The notes beneath the pieces are model-generated. The model ran no database searches. It saw only the letters and a program-made list of their open reading frames with translations, and had not been told where the DNA came from. Shown piece by piece: positions 1 to 8,450 of a DNA stretch of 64,000 nt (positions are counted from its first letter, which is position 1; each line of letters begins with the position of its first letter). Location of the stretch: positions 372,001 through 436,000 of the forward strand of contig NZ_CP109486.1 in the NCBI RefSeq assembly GCF_035918235.1, written 5' to 3'. Made by a program: the position numbers and the translations under genes. The stretch comes from Streptomyces sp. NBC_01445 (GTDB taxonomy: Bacteria; Actinomycetota; Actinomycetes; Streptomycetales; Streptomycetaceae).

Positions 1-1
1 C

Positions 2-133
2 TCCCGCGTTGAGGAGAACACCGCCGCTGACACCATCGAACTCAGCGCCGCCCAGCTCGAGCGCCTCAACAACCTCACCCCCGCCTCGGGAGAACGCCAC
101 GACGAGGCGAACATGGCCAGCATCGACCGCTGA
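2..133 (+). CDS. Aldo/keto reductase, C-terminal end (partial)
   Basis: The reading frame open from base 2 to the TGA at 131-133 encodes 43 residues that look like the C-terminal tail of an NADPH-dependent aldo/keto reductase: an acidic helix of the type found after the last barrel helix (AAQLERLNNLTPASG) and a tail ending NMASIDR. The gene starts outside the window. The catalytic residues are not visible, so the family call rests on the tail alone. Confidence 0.6.
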   Translation, partial: SRVEENTAADTIELSAAQLERLNNLTPASGERHDEANMASIDR

Positions 134-277
134 TCACGGGGTAGGCGGGATCAGATCAGTCTGGCTTTATCATGTGTGGCGGCCGGCCCGCCACTTTCGG
201 TACCGGCACGGGGTCGATGAGGACGCGGCGGGAACTGAGGCCGACGGGTTCACCACCTGGCTTTGTTCACGAGAACC

Positions 278-419
278 GGTTCTGGCACAACTTCCGTGAA
301 GTCGAACCGATCCTCGGTGTCCGAGGCTGGCGGCCCTGGCGAACCGGCAGGTCAGCGGCTCGTCCAGAGGCTGGCACGAGCCCGGTCGGCATGGTTTTCA
401 CGGAAGTTGAGCCAGAACC
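278..419. mobile_element. Small non-autonomous IS-derived element (MITE), probably ISL3 type
   Basis: Bases 278-300 and 397-419 form a 23-bp terminal inverted repeat with a single mismatch (inner part CAACTTCCGTGAA). The element is flanked on both sides by the same 8 bases, CGAGAACC, at 270-277 and 420-427, which is a perfect target-site duplication. The 142-bp element has no convincing reading frame. An 8-bp duplication is usual for ISL3-family elements, so I infer mobilisation in trans by an ISL3 transposase. Outside the element, 134-269 and 428-505 hold no gene I can support. Confidence 0.75.
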
Positions 420-505
420 CGAGAACCGACAGCAGATGTTCACCACTTCGGGAGGCATCTGAGTGAGTGCCGGAATCGAACTGCTTGCGCTTCGCGACAG
501 CACCT

Positions 506-2374
506 CTAGCGGCTGTCCTTGGGAGCGTTGTCCTGAGGGAGCCGGGGATTGAACGCTGCGAGATCCTTCTTGGGCAGGCCGAGTTTGTCCCACCGGAAGA
601 CCAACGTCTCGGGGGTGTAGGTGCCTTCGATCTGGAAGAGGAGATAGAGGCCCGCTCCGCGCACGTACTCGTCTTCGTCGTCGGCTGCCGCGGCCACGAC
701 GTGGTGGTGTGGGTGGAGTGTGTTGGGTTCCAGTTGGGTGAGTGCGTTGAGGGCCTCGATGCGAACAGGTCCGGGGTGGCCGGGTCCTGCAAGCCGGGCG
801 AGTTCCTCAGCGGCATCGGTGTCGGCCGAGTAGCGGGCGAGTGCTTCGGCGCAGGGGATGGTGACGAAGGCGTCGGTCTCGGTTTCGAGTATCGCGCGCA
901 GGAGGCCTTCGGTGCGGGCTGCCGCCGCCGTGCCGAGTGTGAGCACGCCGATGGCTCCCCAGCGTCGAACCGTCGCGTCCGAGTCGCTCAACGCGGCGAC
1001 GAAGCACGGCAGTTCAGCGAAGTCCTGGCGGGGCACGGCGTCTGCGACGTCAAGGATCCGGGTCAGCGGGTAGGTGCCGGGTGCTCGGCTGGCGTCGTAG
1101 CCCTGCGCGGGTGAGCCTTCCGGCAGGAATCCGTTGTCGTGCACGTCGAGCATGTGGGTGCGCAGCGCCTGCGCCAGCCGTTCTTCGACCTCTGAGTAGG
1201 CAGGATCGCCGGCAAGGTTGCGGACCTGGTCGGGGTCGTCGACGGTGTCGTAGAGCTCGACTCCCGGCTTGGTGTGCCAGAACGCCGACTGCACGTCGTT
1301 GAGTTGGCCCGCTCGGTGTTCCCTCTCCCACGACCGGTATCCGGCGGCGAGCCAGGCGAAGCATTGGTGCTGTCCATAGGGGCGGTGCGGGTGATAGTTC
1401 CTGATGTAGCGGTAGCGCGCGTCCCGGACCGTTCGTGTCATGTCGTAGCGCTCGTCCATCCGGTTGCGCATGGCGAAGGCGAGTTCGCCGGCCGGGTCGA
1501 ACTCGGCTCGGGCAAGGCTGCGTCCCTGCATGTAGCGGGGTATCTTGCCGCCGGCGAGGTCGACCAGGGTCGCGGGGATGCGGATGGTGCTCACGGCAGC
1601 GTCGATCCGTGTGCCGGGCCGGGGGAACAGTTCGGCGTACCGTGCGGGCGCGGAGATGATCAACGGCACGTGCAGGCCTTCGTCGTAGCAGTACCGCTTG
1701 GAGCGGGGGTTGACCCCGCCGTGGTCGGAGGTCTGGATGACGATCGTGCGGTCGAGCAGGCCGTCCTCCTCCAGTTGCGCGAGCAGTGTCCCGACGAAGG
1801 CGTCCATTTCGGCGACGTTCTTGTAGTACTGGGCGTAGTCCTCGCGGATCGGGCGGATGTCGGGCAGATAGGCGGGCAGGCGGATGTCGTCGGGGTCGAC
1901 GAGGAAGGGGTCCCGGGCGAACACGGCGCTTTCGTGGGTGGCGTCGTAGTTGAAGACGGCGAGGAACGGTGTGCCGTCCGGGCGGTTGCTCCAGTGCGCC
2001 TGCCGGGAGGACTCGTCCCAGATGTCGTCCGGGACGATGGCGGCGTTGTAGTCGGTCTTGGCGTTGTTGGTGCAGTAGTAACCCAGGTCGCGCAGGATCT
2101 CGGGGTACGTGCGCATCCATGCTGGCTTCGCGGCGACCGCCCTCATGTGGTTGGCCGGTGCGTTGCTTTCGGGGGCGACCCCGGTGATGAGCGCGAACCG
2201 GGACGGTGCGCACACGGGCGCGGCGCTGTAAGCGTGGTCGAAGACCACCCCGCGTTCAGCCAGTGCGTCGAGATGCGGGGTTGTCGCGTGAGGATCTCCG
2301 TAGCATCCGAACCGGGGCGGGCAGTCCTCGCTCACAATCCACAAGATGTTGGGGCGCTCGTCGTGCGCGGTCAC
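506..2374 (-). CDS. Sulfatase (arylsulfatase family) with C-terminal HEAT-like region
   Basis: A 622-residue sulfatase of the alkaline phosphatase superfamily, hydrolysing sulfate esters. The N-terminus has the usual start (RPNILWIVSED, metal-binding acidic residues). The signature CAPSR at residues 55-59 has the cysteine that a formylglycine-generating enzyme must oxidise. A later SDHGG motif supplies further metal ligands. Residues from about 460 on are alanine-rich helical repeats resembling HEAT repeats. No signal peptide is visible, so it is probably cytoplasmic. The GTG start is preceded by GAAGGA. It lies 88 bp downstream of an MFS gene in the same direction, suggesting uptake and desulfation of one sulfated substrate, perhaps a sugar sulfate. 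The substrate cannot be read from the sequence. Confidence 0.9.
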   Translation of the reverse strand: MTAHDERPNILWIVSEDCPPRFGCYGDPHATTPHLDALAERGVVFDHAYSAAPVCAPSRFALITGVAPESNAPANHMRAVAAKPAWMRTYPEILRDLGYYCTNNAKTDYNAAIVPDDIWDESSRQAHWSNRPDGTPFLAVFNYDATHESAVFARDPFLVDPDDIRLPAYLPDIRPIREDYAQYYKNVAEMDAFVGTLLAQLEEDGLLDRTIVIQTSDHGGVNPRSKRYCYDEGLHVPLIISAPARYAELFPRPGTRIDAAVSTIRIPATLVDLAGGKIPRYMQGRSLARAEFDPAGELAFAMRNRMDERYDMTRTVRDARYRYIRNYHPHRPYGQHQCFAWLAAGYRSWEREHRAGQLNDVQSAFWHTKPGVELYDTVDDPDQVRNLAGDPAYSEVEERLAQALRTHMLDVHDNGFLPEGSPAQGYDASRAPGTYPLTRILDVADAVPRQDFAELPCFVAALSDSDATVRRWGAIGVLTLGTAAAARTEGLLRAILETETDAFVTIPCAEALARYSADTDAAEELARLAGPGHPGPVRIEALNALTQLEPNTLHPHHHVVAAAADDEDEYVRGAGLYLLFQIEGTYTPETLVFRWDKLGLPKKDLAAFNPRLPQDNAPKDSR

Positions 2375-2462
2375 GGGCCATCATTCCTTCGCTGCTCTTG
2401 CGTCTACGGGCGGCCGGCCCGTCGGTGGGCGGGCCGCGGTGTCGTCGGGCTGTCTCGTGGGT

Positions 2463-3776
2463 TCAGCGCACCGAGCGCACGCGCTGAATGCACAGCGCGC
2501 CGGCGATGCCCATGACCGCTCCGGCCAGGAAGAACGCCGGGTAGTTCTCGCCGTGGCCGCCGATCGCCAGGAACAGCGGGGCCACCGCCGGTACGAGGGT
2601 CTGCGGCAGCACGTTCGCCAGGTGGAACACGCCCATGTCCTTGCCGGTCTCGTCCCGTGAGGGCAGGACTTCGGTGACCAGCGCCATGTCCACCGACAGG
2701 TAGCAGCCCGTGGCGATGCCGCCGATGGCGGTGGCGACGAGGTAGGTCGGCATGCTGTGGGAGTAGGCGGCCAGGACGTGGGCCAGTGCCAGGATGCTCG
2801 CCGAGATCATCACGAACGGCTTACGCCGGCGGAGTCGGTCCGATATCGCGCCGAAGAGGACGCTGGTCAGCACCACGGCCACCGTGTTGATGAGGAGGAC
2901 CTTGAACACGGCTTCACCGACCGTGCTTTGGGTGTAGCCGAACCGGCTCATCAGGAAGTACGTCTGGTAGCCGGCCAGCGTGGCGCTGCCGCAGAAGATG
3001 AGGAACCGCGACAGCCAGGCCCAGGCGAAGTCGGGCGCCGTCCGAGGGTTGACCCAGTACGCGAGGACGAGAGTCTTCAGCCGCAGCGGCCGGCGGTCGG
3101 CAGGATCCAGCCGTCGGTCACGCAGCACGAACATGAAGATCCCGACACCGGCGAGGCAGACCAGGCCCGGCAGGAGGATCGCCAGGGTCAGGTCGGGCAG
3201 GAACAGCTGGGCCAGGAACGCCCCGCCCACGACACCGAGCTGGCTGGTCAGTTGGGTGATCGCCGAGACCCTGCCCATCTGCGCCGAGGGAACGTGGTCC
3301 GGGATCACCGGGTTGAGGCCGGCGAGCAGGATGTTGAACGCCAGCTGGACCAGGGCCCAGGCCAGCACCATCATGGGCACGCTGGAGGCGGTGGCCAGCA
3401 GGCCGAGGCTGAGGACGCCCAGGAGGGCCCCGGCGGTGATCCATGGCCGCCGCATGCCGAACCGGCTCGTGGTGCGGTCCGACAGGGCGCCGAAGATGTT
3501 CTGGGCGAGCAGTGCGACGACGGCCCCCGTCGTGAGGACCAGCGACAGTGCCGATGCCTTGTGGTGCGGCGCGATCTGCTGCACCCGCAGGGCCAACGTC
3601 ACCGTGGTGGCAGGCAGCAAGGCCAGCCAGGTGCCGAAATAGGCGCCCGTGATCGCCGTGATGAAACCCGGCCCGACATGCGCACCCTCGGGCGCCAAGG
3701 CCGTGCCCGCCCCCTGCCGGCGCGTCGCGCCGTCCTCGGCGACGGCTGCGGCTCTGGTGGGTTCGATCGTGCCCAT
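2463..3776 (-). CDS. Major facilitator superfamily transporter
   Basis: About 437 residues with some twelve hydrophobic segments, and the MFS loop motif as GALSDRTTSRFGMRRPW after TM2 and a second copy as GAISDRLRRRKPF in the middle. The second half contains a GYQTYFLMSRFGYTQ stretch, as in the sugar:cation symporter branch. I place the start at the ATG at 3776 because AGGAGGTG lies 7 bases upstream; the frame stays open further upstream but runs into the operator region. The sulfatase gene follows, so this is probably the importer for its substrate. It is divergent from a LacI regulator with two dyads between them. Confidence 0.88.
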   Translation of the reverse strand: MGTIEPTRAAAVAEDGATRRQGAGTALAPEGAHVGPGFITAITGAYFGTWLALLPATTVTLALRVQQIAPHHKASALSLVLTTGAVVALLAQNIFGALSDRTTSRFGMRRPWITAGALLGVLSLGLLATASSVPMMVLAWALVQLAFNILLAGLNPVIPDHVPSAQMGRVSAITQLTSQLGVVGGAFLAQLFLPDLTLAILLPGLVCLAGVGIFMFVLRDRRLDPADRRPLRLKTLVLAYWVNPRTAPDFAWAWLSRFLIFCGSATLAGYQTYFLMSRFGYTQSTVGEAVFKVLLINTVAVVLTSVLFGAISDRLRRRKPFVMISASILALAHVLAAYSHSMPTYLVATAIGGIATGCYLSVDMALVTEVLPSRDETGKDMGVFHLANVLPQTLVPAVAPLFLAIGGHGENYPAFFLAGAVMGIAGALCIQRVRSVR

Positions 3777-3865
3777 GCGGACACCTCCTGCGTTGTTGTG
3801 ACGTCGTCCGGGGAGAGCGGAGACCGGCGACGACCTGAGCGACCCGATGGCGGATGCGACGACTC

Positions 3866-3911
3866 CTGACACGTGTCAGATCCGCTGGTCGGGTATCCTG
3901 ACACGAGTCAG
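3866..3911. promoter_or_regulatory. Paired LacI-type operators between MFS/sulfatase and lacI
   Basis: CTGACACGTGTCAG at 3866-3879 is a perfect 14-bp palindrome. CTGACACGAGTCAG at 3898-3911 is the same site with one mismatched pair. The centres are 32 bp apart, about three helical turns, on the same DNA face. They lie in the divergent promoter region and fit autoregulation by the adjacent LacI protein together with control of the transporter-sulfatase operon. Confidence 0.75.
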
Positions 3912-3965
3912 TAAGCTTGGGAAGCCCGAGAGGGAACTTCCGTGGACCCAAGGAGCCGATCGGCC

Positions 3966-4982
3966 ATGACCCCCGCCCCCCCGACCGGACGCCCCACCAG
4001 CGCTGACGTCGCACACCGGGCAGGGGTGTCACGAACGACCGTGTCCTACGTCCTCAACGGCCGGACCGACCAGGGCATCAGCGAGGAGACACGACGTCGT
4101 GTCCTGTCGGCAGTACGGGACCTCGGCTACGCGCCGAACGCCAGCGCGCGGATGCTCCGCGCCGGGCGCAGCAACATCGTGTTGATGCCCATGTGGCAAC
4201 TCCCGGCCAGCCCGGCCACGGACACATTCGTCGAGCACCTGAGCCAGGAGCTGGAAGCCCGCGATCTGTGTCTGTTGATCCACGGAGACCGCACCGCAGC
4301 CGGCGACGAAGGCGCGCGCGCCTGGGCCGAACTGCGCCCGGCCGCGGTGCTGGCGAACGCCCAGCGCTGTCCGGCCTCCTCCGTGCGCCTCCTGCGTCGC
4401 GCAGGCGTCGACGCGATCCTGCTGATCGGTGACGTACCCGACGGCAGGGCGCCCGCGGTGCCCGAAGACCGTTCCGCGGTGGCACGTTGCGCGGCCGAGT
4501 ACCTGCTCGGCCGCGGGCACGACCGACTGGCCTGTCTGGTGCCCAGCGGTCCGCTCGCCGAGCTCGGGCAGCCGCGCTTCGCCGCCGTCCAGGCGGTCGC
4601 TGCTGCTGCCGGCGTACCGGTAGAGCGTGTGGACTGCGAGTTGTCCACCGACAGCCTCGCCGCGACGGCCGCCGCGTGGCGTGACCCCGCCCGCCGCCCC
4701 AGCGGCGTGTACGCATACAACGACGAGTTCGCACTCACCCTCATCCAGGTGCTGCGTGACACCGGCCTGCGGGTACCGGAGGACATCTCCGTCGTCGGCT
4801 CGGGCAATTTCCCTCTCGGCAAGGTCCTGCGTCCGCGGCTTACCTCCACACACGTGCCGACCCCCGGCATTGCCCGCGTGGTGGCAGCGTCAATCCGCCG
4901 CCTGATCGACGGCCAGGACATCGACCACGACGAGATCATCGCCGCCGTGCGCCCTCATCTGGTCGCCGGAGAGTCGGGCTGA
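3966..4982 (+). CDS. LacI-family transcriptional regulator of the sulfatase/MFS operon
   Basis: About 338 residues. The N-terminal helix-turn-helix is clear (SADVAHRAGVSRTTVSYVLNG), followed by the hinge helix region (NASARMLRAGRS) and a periplasmic-binding-protein-like effector domain ending with the usual ISVVGSGNFPLG-type strand. The ATG at 3966 is chosen because AAGGAG sits 10 bases upstream; an in-frame GTG at 3942 has no such site. It is transcribed away from the MFS gene with two operators between. The effector is presumably the transported sulfated compound or its product. Confidence 0.9.
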   Translation: MTPAPPTGRPTSADVAHRAGVSRTTVSYVLNGRTDQGISEETRRRVLSAVRDLGYAPNASARMLRAGRSNIVLMPMWQLPASPATDTFVEHLSQELEARDLCLLIHGDRTAAGDEGARAWAELRPAAVLANAQRCPASSVRLLRRAGVDAILLIGDVPDGRAPAVPEDRSAVARCAAEYLLGRGHDRLACLVPSGPLAELGQPRFAAVQAVAAAAGVPVERVDCELSTDSLAATAAAWRDPARRPSGVYAYNDEFALTLIQVLRDTGLRVPEDISVVGSGNFPLGKVLRPRLTSTHVPTPGIARVVAASIRRLIDGQDIDHDEIIAAVRPHLVAGESG

Positions 4983-4992
4983 AACTCGCCTC

Positions 4993-5082
4993 GTGCCGGC
5001 CTTTGGCTACCCGGCGCTGTTCGGCCCGGCCATGGTGGTGGTCGGCGGACTGTGCATCGCGCCCGTCCGCCAGATCACCTGA
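4993..5082 (+). pseudogene. MFS transporter C-terminal fragment
   Basis: Twenty-nine residues (GYPALFGPAMVVVGGLCIAPVRQIT then TGA, quoted from the middle) look like the last transmembrane helix and tail of an MFS permease, directly after the lacI stop with no start site. I read this as a truncated relic. Bases 5083-5277 hold no recognisable gene. Confidence 0.45.
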
Positions 5083-5277
5083 CCTGCACTGGCACTCCCG
5101 CAATCAAGGCAGACAACCAAGGCAGAGATCAGCCGACAGAAGCACGAGGACCCATTCCCGTCGCGCACTTACCCTCGCCGCGCGGTGCGAATTTGGCCCC
5201 TGAGTCCTCGCTCAGACATTCACCAGCCGCAAGGTAGCGGGGTTGCCGTACTCGGTCTACTTCTCGCACGGAACCGG

Positions 5278-5682
5278 TCAGTGGAAGCCGAGCATGCCCG
5301 GCGCGTTGATATCGACCGTCACTACCCCGGGCGGATAGCGGTCCTCGTGCTCGGTGAGCAGGATCGACATGCCGGTGAACTCCGCGCGCGGCAGCGCGCA
5401 GTACAGGGCGTGGCAGGTGTCCGGGCCCCCGTATCCGTCGCGGATCATGGCGCCGACGGTGGCGGCGGAGATGGTGTCGAGCGGGTCGACGGCGACGCTG
5501 GAGAAGGCCAGGACCCGGCGGTGCAGATGTGCTTCGTCGGCTTCGGCCTGCATCAGACACAGGGCCGGCAGGCGCAGCTGGTCGCCCGGGGAGGGGGTGC
5601 GGGCCATGTTGCCGGCCAGCAGGTTCAGGGCCTTATGCCCGGTCGCCAGGGCCGTGACGGCGCTGGTGTCGAGGATGATCAC
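5278..5682 (-). CDS. PIN-domain toxin (VapC-like)
   Basis: A 134-residue protein with the opening strand of PIN ribonucleases (MIILDTSAVTAL, first acidic residue D5) and later conserved acidic positions, including D in the GGPDTCHALYCA helix. PIN toxins cleave RNA using metal ions. Its ATG overlaps the stop of the upstream antitoxin gene by four bases (ATGA at 5679-5682), which is typical toxin-antitoxin coupling. The C-terminal half is divergent from classical VapC, so I assign the fold and module type rather than a precise family. Confidence 0.75.
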   Translation of the reverse strand: MIILDTSAVTALATGHKALNLLAGNMARTPSPGDQLRLPALCLMQAEADEAHLHRRVLAFSSVAVDPLDTISAATVGAMIRDGYGGPDTCHALYCALPRAEFTGMSILLTEHEDRYPPGVVTVDINAPGMLGFH

Positions 5683-5963
5683 GCAGTGTCCTGAACAGGG
5701 TGAGCCGCCTTGGAGGCTGCGATCTTGTGGATGTTGGCGAGGACGTCGGGGGCCTGGTCGAAGTCCTCGTCGCTGAGCTCGAGGCCGATCAGGCGGCGCA
5801 CGACCTCGCGGTCCGCGGCCAGCCGTTCGGCGCGCTGTGCCGCGGTGGGCTGGTCAGCGGCGAGCGCCTCGACCAGCTGCCCCAGGCTCAGGCCGCGCTC
5901 CTTTGCGAGCGTGGCCAGGTGGTCCCGCACCTCGCGCGACACCTGAATCGTCGTCGTAGCCAT
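5679..5963 (-). CDS. Ribbon-helix-helix antitoxin (VapB/CopG-like)
   Basis: A 94-residue protein whose first 40 residues form a ribbon-helix-helix motif (TTTIQVSREVRDHLATLAKE, then RGLSLGQLVEALA). The acidic C-terminus (LELSDEDFDQAPDVL) is the probable toxin-binding part. It precedes and overlaps the PIN toxin gene. A perfect 17-bp palindrome 7 bp upstream of its start is the likely autoregulatory operator. Confidence 0.85.
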   Translation of the reverse strand: MATTTIQVSREVRDHLATLAKERGLSLGQLVEALAADQPTAAQRAERLAADREVVRRLIGLELSDEDFDQAPDVLANIHKIAASKAAHPVQDTA

Positions 5964-5970
5964 GCACTCA

Positions 5971-5987
5971 CTATAGACGCTCTATAG
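5971..5987. promoter_or_regulatory. Palindromic operator of the toxin-antitoxin operon
   Basis: CTATAGA-CGC-TCTATAG is a perfect inverted repeat with 7-bp arms, 7 bp upstream of the antitoxin ATG. Its AT-rich arms stand out in this G/C-rich DNA and could overlap the -10 region. Ribbon-helix-helix antitoxins bind such sites with the toxin as co-repressor. Confidence 0.7.
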
Positions 5988-6251
5988 ATGCTAAGGGCCC
6001 GATGTACCGGTGCACGTGCAACCCTGCTCAGCCAGCTTGTCGCCTGGCCGGAGGTCCAGCGATCGAAGGCCCGTGTGGCTGCACAGCCGCTACCTACTCC
6101 CGCCGATGAGCGTGGCGTAGGTCCGGTGCGGGAGCGGGCCCGGGTTGGGGTCGTCGTGGTCACGGCCATAGCCCCGGCCGCGCAACAGCTGCTCATCGCC
6201 GTCCATCCAGCGTTCCAGGCGTCACCGACAACACGGGCTTGCCCAGACATC

Positions 6252-6287
6252 CTTGGGCTCCTTGGGCTCCTTGGGCTCCTTGGGCTT
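6252..6287. repeat. Four tandem copies of a 9-bp unit
   Basis: Four head-to-tail units of CTTGGGCTC, the last ending CTT. On the minus strand this reads as QGA or GAQ repeats, but no intact gene uses it. It lies in degraded DNA between the toxin-antitoxin operon and the TetR gene. Confidence 0.8.
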
Positions 6288-6320
6288 GCCCGCGTGGTCG
6301 GTCGCCACGGCGTGCCGGGG

Positions 6321-6660
6321 TCAGGTGCGGAAGCGGGAGAGCCAGCCACCGGCCTTCTGCGCTGCCTGCTCGGCTTCCTGCTCCTGGCAAAGGCGCTCCT
6401 GCTCCTGCCGGTCGCGTTCGTCGGCTTCGGCCTGCTGCTCGACTGCGACGGCCCGGCTCTGGCAGTCCTCGCACAGGTGCGGGTGCGACTCGGGGTTTTG
6501 CCAGTTCCGGAAGTCCGTTGCCTCCAACCGTCCGGTCGTCGGTGAACTTCCGCCCGCAGTCCGCGCACACCGGCCGCTGTGCCTCCCGCTCCGCAGCTTC
6601 CCGCTCCGCGCGGCGCTGTTGCTCTTCCCGGGCGGCTTGGCGGCTGCGGGCGAGGCCCCG
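6321..6660 (-). pseudogene. Frameshifted zinc-ribbon protein relic
   Basis: Two adjacent minus-strand frames join into one plausible protein. A charged, coiled-coil-like stretch with a CADCGRKF knuckle is encoded above about 6540, and the second knuckle CEDCQ with another charged helix ends at 6321 (GGWLSRFRT). The two Cys pairs would make one zinc ribbon, but they are in different frames and the N-terminus is missing. Similar small zinc-ribbon proteins occur on actinobacterial plasmids and integrative elements; I do not assign a function. Confidence 0.4.
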
Positions 6661-6901
6661 CCCGGAGGACTTCCCCGCCGGCCCGCTCAGCGTCCACGTC
6701 CCGCTGCGCGACCTGCACGAGCACGCCGAGGGCGAGCGCATCCTGCGTGCGCACTTCGCGGCACTCCTGGACGGTCCGTTCACGCGCATGGCAGCGGAGT
6801 TGTCCCTGCTCCAGATCGCCGCGCTCGCGGTGGGGCTCATCCCTCGCGACCTTCTCCGGGCCATCGCCGCGGAACTCGCCGCCGTGGACGCGCAGCCCTG
6901 A
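6654..6901 (+). pseudogene. Glycosidase C-terminal fragment (GH3-like tail)
   Basis: About 80 residues in one plus-strand frame (LRDLHEHAEGERILRAHFA, then a helical LLQIAALAVGLIPRDLL segment, ending at the TGA 6899-6901) resemble the small helical C-terminal tail of actinobacterial GH3 glucosidases or xylosidases. There is no start or catalytic part, so it is a truncated relic abutting the zinc-ribbon relic. The family call is tentative. Confidence 0.35.
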
Positions 6902-6905
6902 CCGC

Positions 6906-7499
6906 CTAGTAGTCCTCGGCCCTCAGGATCGCCGGCAGAAACCTGCGCTGCAATGCACCCGGTGGCAGCCGGTCGGGTTCGACGAGGGACTGCATCAATG
7001 CGCCTTCGTGGAGGGCGATGAGCAACCGGGCGAGCGAGTCGAGGTCCGGGTTCCCGTGCCGCCCGACGCGTGCGAAGAACCCCGTGAGGAGTTCGGTGAG
7101 CCGGTCCCGCAGCCGGCGATCGTGCTCGGCAAGCCGCTCAGCGGTCTGCGGGTGCCGGATCGCGTGGAGAGTGAACTCCGTGGACGCGAGGAACCACAGG
7201 CGTTCCTCGTCGCTGTTCCCGTCGCCCGTCAGGCCGTCGAGTGCCTCCTCGACCGTCGAGGCATCCGAGATCGCCGCGTCCAGGCGGGCCACCTCACGGT
7301 CGGCGTGTTCGTCGAACAGGGCGAAGAACAGGGCTTCCTTGTCCTCGAAGTTCGAGTAGAACGCCCCTCGCGACAGCCCGGCTCGCGTGCAGATCTCTTC
7401 GATCGACGCGCCGTGGAAGCCGCGCTCCGCGAACACCTCGAGCGCCGCTGCCTGCAGTCTCGACACGCTTCGCGCGCGAGTCTGCGCACCCTTCGCCAT
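6906..7499 (-). CDS. TetR/AcrR-family transcriptional regulator
   Basis: A 197-residue repressor. The N-terminal helix-turn-helix is typical (SRLQAAALEVFAERGFHGAS, then EEICTRAGLSRGAFYSNFED). The remainder is a helical ligand-binding domain. The ATG at 7499 is chosen because GGGGAGG lies six bases upstream. It is divergent from the class II aldolase gene. The short region between contains AT-rich ATAAATGAACAGGTACGT next to TTTTAT, a possible operator, so control of the aldolase and transporter genes is likely. Confidence 0.88.
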   Translation of the reverse strand: MAKGAQTRARSVSRLQAAALEVFAERGFHGASIEEICTRAGLSRGAFYSNFEDKEALFFALFDEHADREVARLDAAISDASTVEEALDGLTGDGNSDEERLWFLASTEFTLHAIRHPQTAERLAEHDRRLRDRLTELLTGFFARVGRHGNPDLDSLARLLIALHEGALMQSLVEPDRLPPGALQRRFLPAILRAEDY

Positions 7500-7593
7500 G
7501 GGCATCCTCCCCGATCCATTGACGGTGCCTGCGGCGCGTGCCAGAGTACCGGCCAGCCATAAATGAACAGGTACGTATTTTATGGAGGGCTCC

Positions 7594-8400
7594 ATGGAGA
7601 CACTCGCAGCCGACACGCAGGCGGCTCTTGGCACCGAAGAACAGATCGCGGCTCTGAATCTGCGTCCGGCCGGGCTGTCGGTCGAAGACGAGCGGCAGCT
7701 GCGCAAGCAGGAACTCGCCGCGTCGTTCCGGCTGTTCGGCAAGCTCGGCTTCGGCGAGGGAGTCGCCGGGCACATCACCGCACGCGATCCCGGCGACCCG
7801 GACCGCTTCTGGGTCAACCCGTTCGGCATGAGCTTCCGGCACATCCGGGTCTCCGACCTGCTTCTGGTCGACGGCGCGGGCAATGTCGTGGAGGGAAAGC
7901 GCCCGGTGAACCGCGCGGCGTTCTGCATCCACTCCGAGGTGCACCGCGCCCGCCCCGACGTCGTCGCCGCCGCCCACGCCCACTCGACGTACGGCAAAGC
8001 CTTCTCCAGCCTGGGAGTCCGCCTCGCCCCTCTGACCCAGGACGCCTGCGCCTTCTACGAGGACCACGGCCTCTACGCGGATTACCAAGGTGTCGTCAAC
8101 GACACCGAGGAGGGCCGGCGCATCGGGCGGGCGCTCGGCCCGCACAAGGCCGTCATCCTCCAGAACCACGGAAACCTCACCGTGGGGCAGACCGTTCCGG
8201 AAGCGGCCTGGTGGTTCATCACCATGGAGCGTTCCTGCCAGGCACAACTTCTCGCGATGGCCGCCGGCACCCCCAAGCACATCGACCACGACAGTGCGGT
8301 CGTGGTCCGGGAACAGATCGGCACCCCACTTTCGGGGTGGTTCCAGCTGCGTCCCCTGTGGGACGAGATCGTCCGGGAAGAACCCGACCTCTTCGAGTAG
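7594..8400 (+). CDS. Class II aldolase/adducin-family protein
   Basis: About 268 residues of the zinc-dependent class II aldolase fold (fuculose-phosphate aldolase, ribulose-phosphate epimerase and adducin superfamily). Visible features are GFGEGVAGHITARDP, the zinc-ligand pair in AAHAHSTYG and the later histidine in ILQNHGNLTVG. Such proteins cleave or decarboxylate phosphorylated or acidic sugars and related hydroxy-acids. The second ATG at 7594 is preferred because GGAGGG lies four bases before it. A truncated MFS gene follows 50 bp downstream, suggesting a former uptake-catabolism operon under the divergent TetR regulator. Confidence 0.85.
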   Translation: METLAADTQAALGTEEQIAALNLRPAGLSVEDERQLRKQELAASFRLFGKLGFGEGVAGHITARDPGDPDRFWVNPFGMSFRHIRVSDLLLVDGAGNVVEGKRPVNRAAFCIHSEVHRARPDVVAAAHAHSTYGKAFSSLGVRLAPLTQDACAFYEDHGLYADYQGVVNDTEEGRRIGRALGPHKAVILQNHGNLTVGQTVPEAAWWFITMERSCQAQLLAMAAGTPKHIDHDSAVVVREQIGTPLSGWFQLRPLWDEIVREEPDLFE

Positions 8401-8450
8401 CACATCGGCGAGCCCGCCGCCCCCGGCAAGGCCGGTCCCAGGAGGCCAGG

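Noticed and set aside
467..1114. Long plus-strand reading frame opposite the sulfatase gene
   Set aside because: It is the antisense shadow of a well-supported sulfatase; no ribosome site or family motif.
2757..3869. Long open frames opposite the MFS gene
   Set aside because: Gln/Glu/Arg-rich antisense translation of a membrane protein; typical G/C-rich shadow.
7555..7592. Definite TetR operator upstream of the class II aldolase
   Set aside because: The AT-rich sequence is only weakly symmetrical, so it is mentioned with the regulator but not listed as a site.
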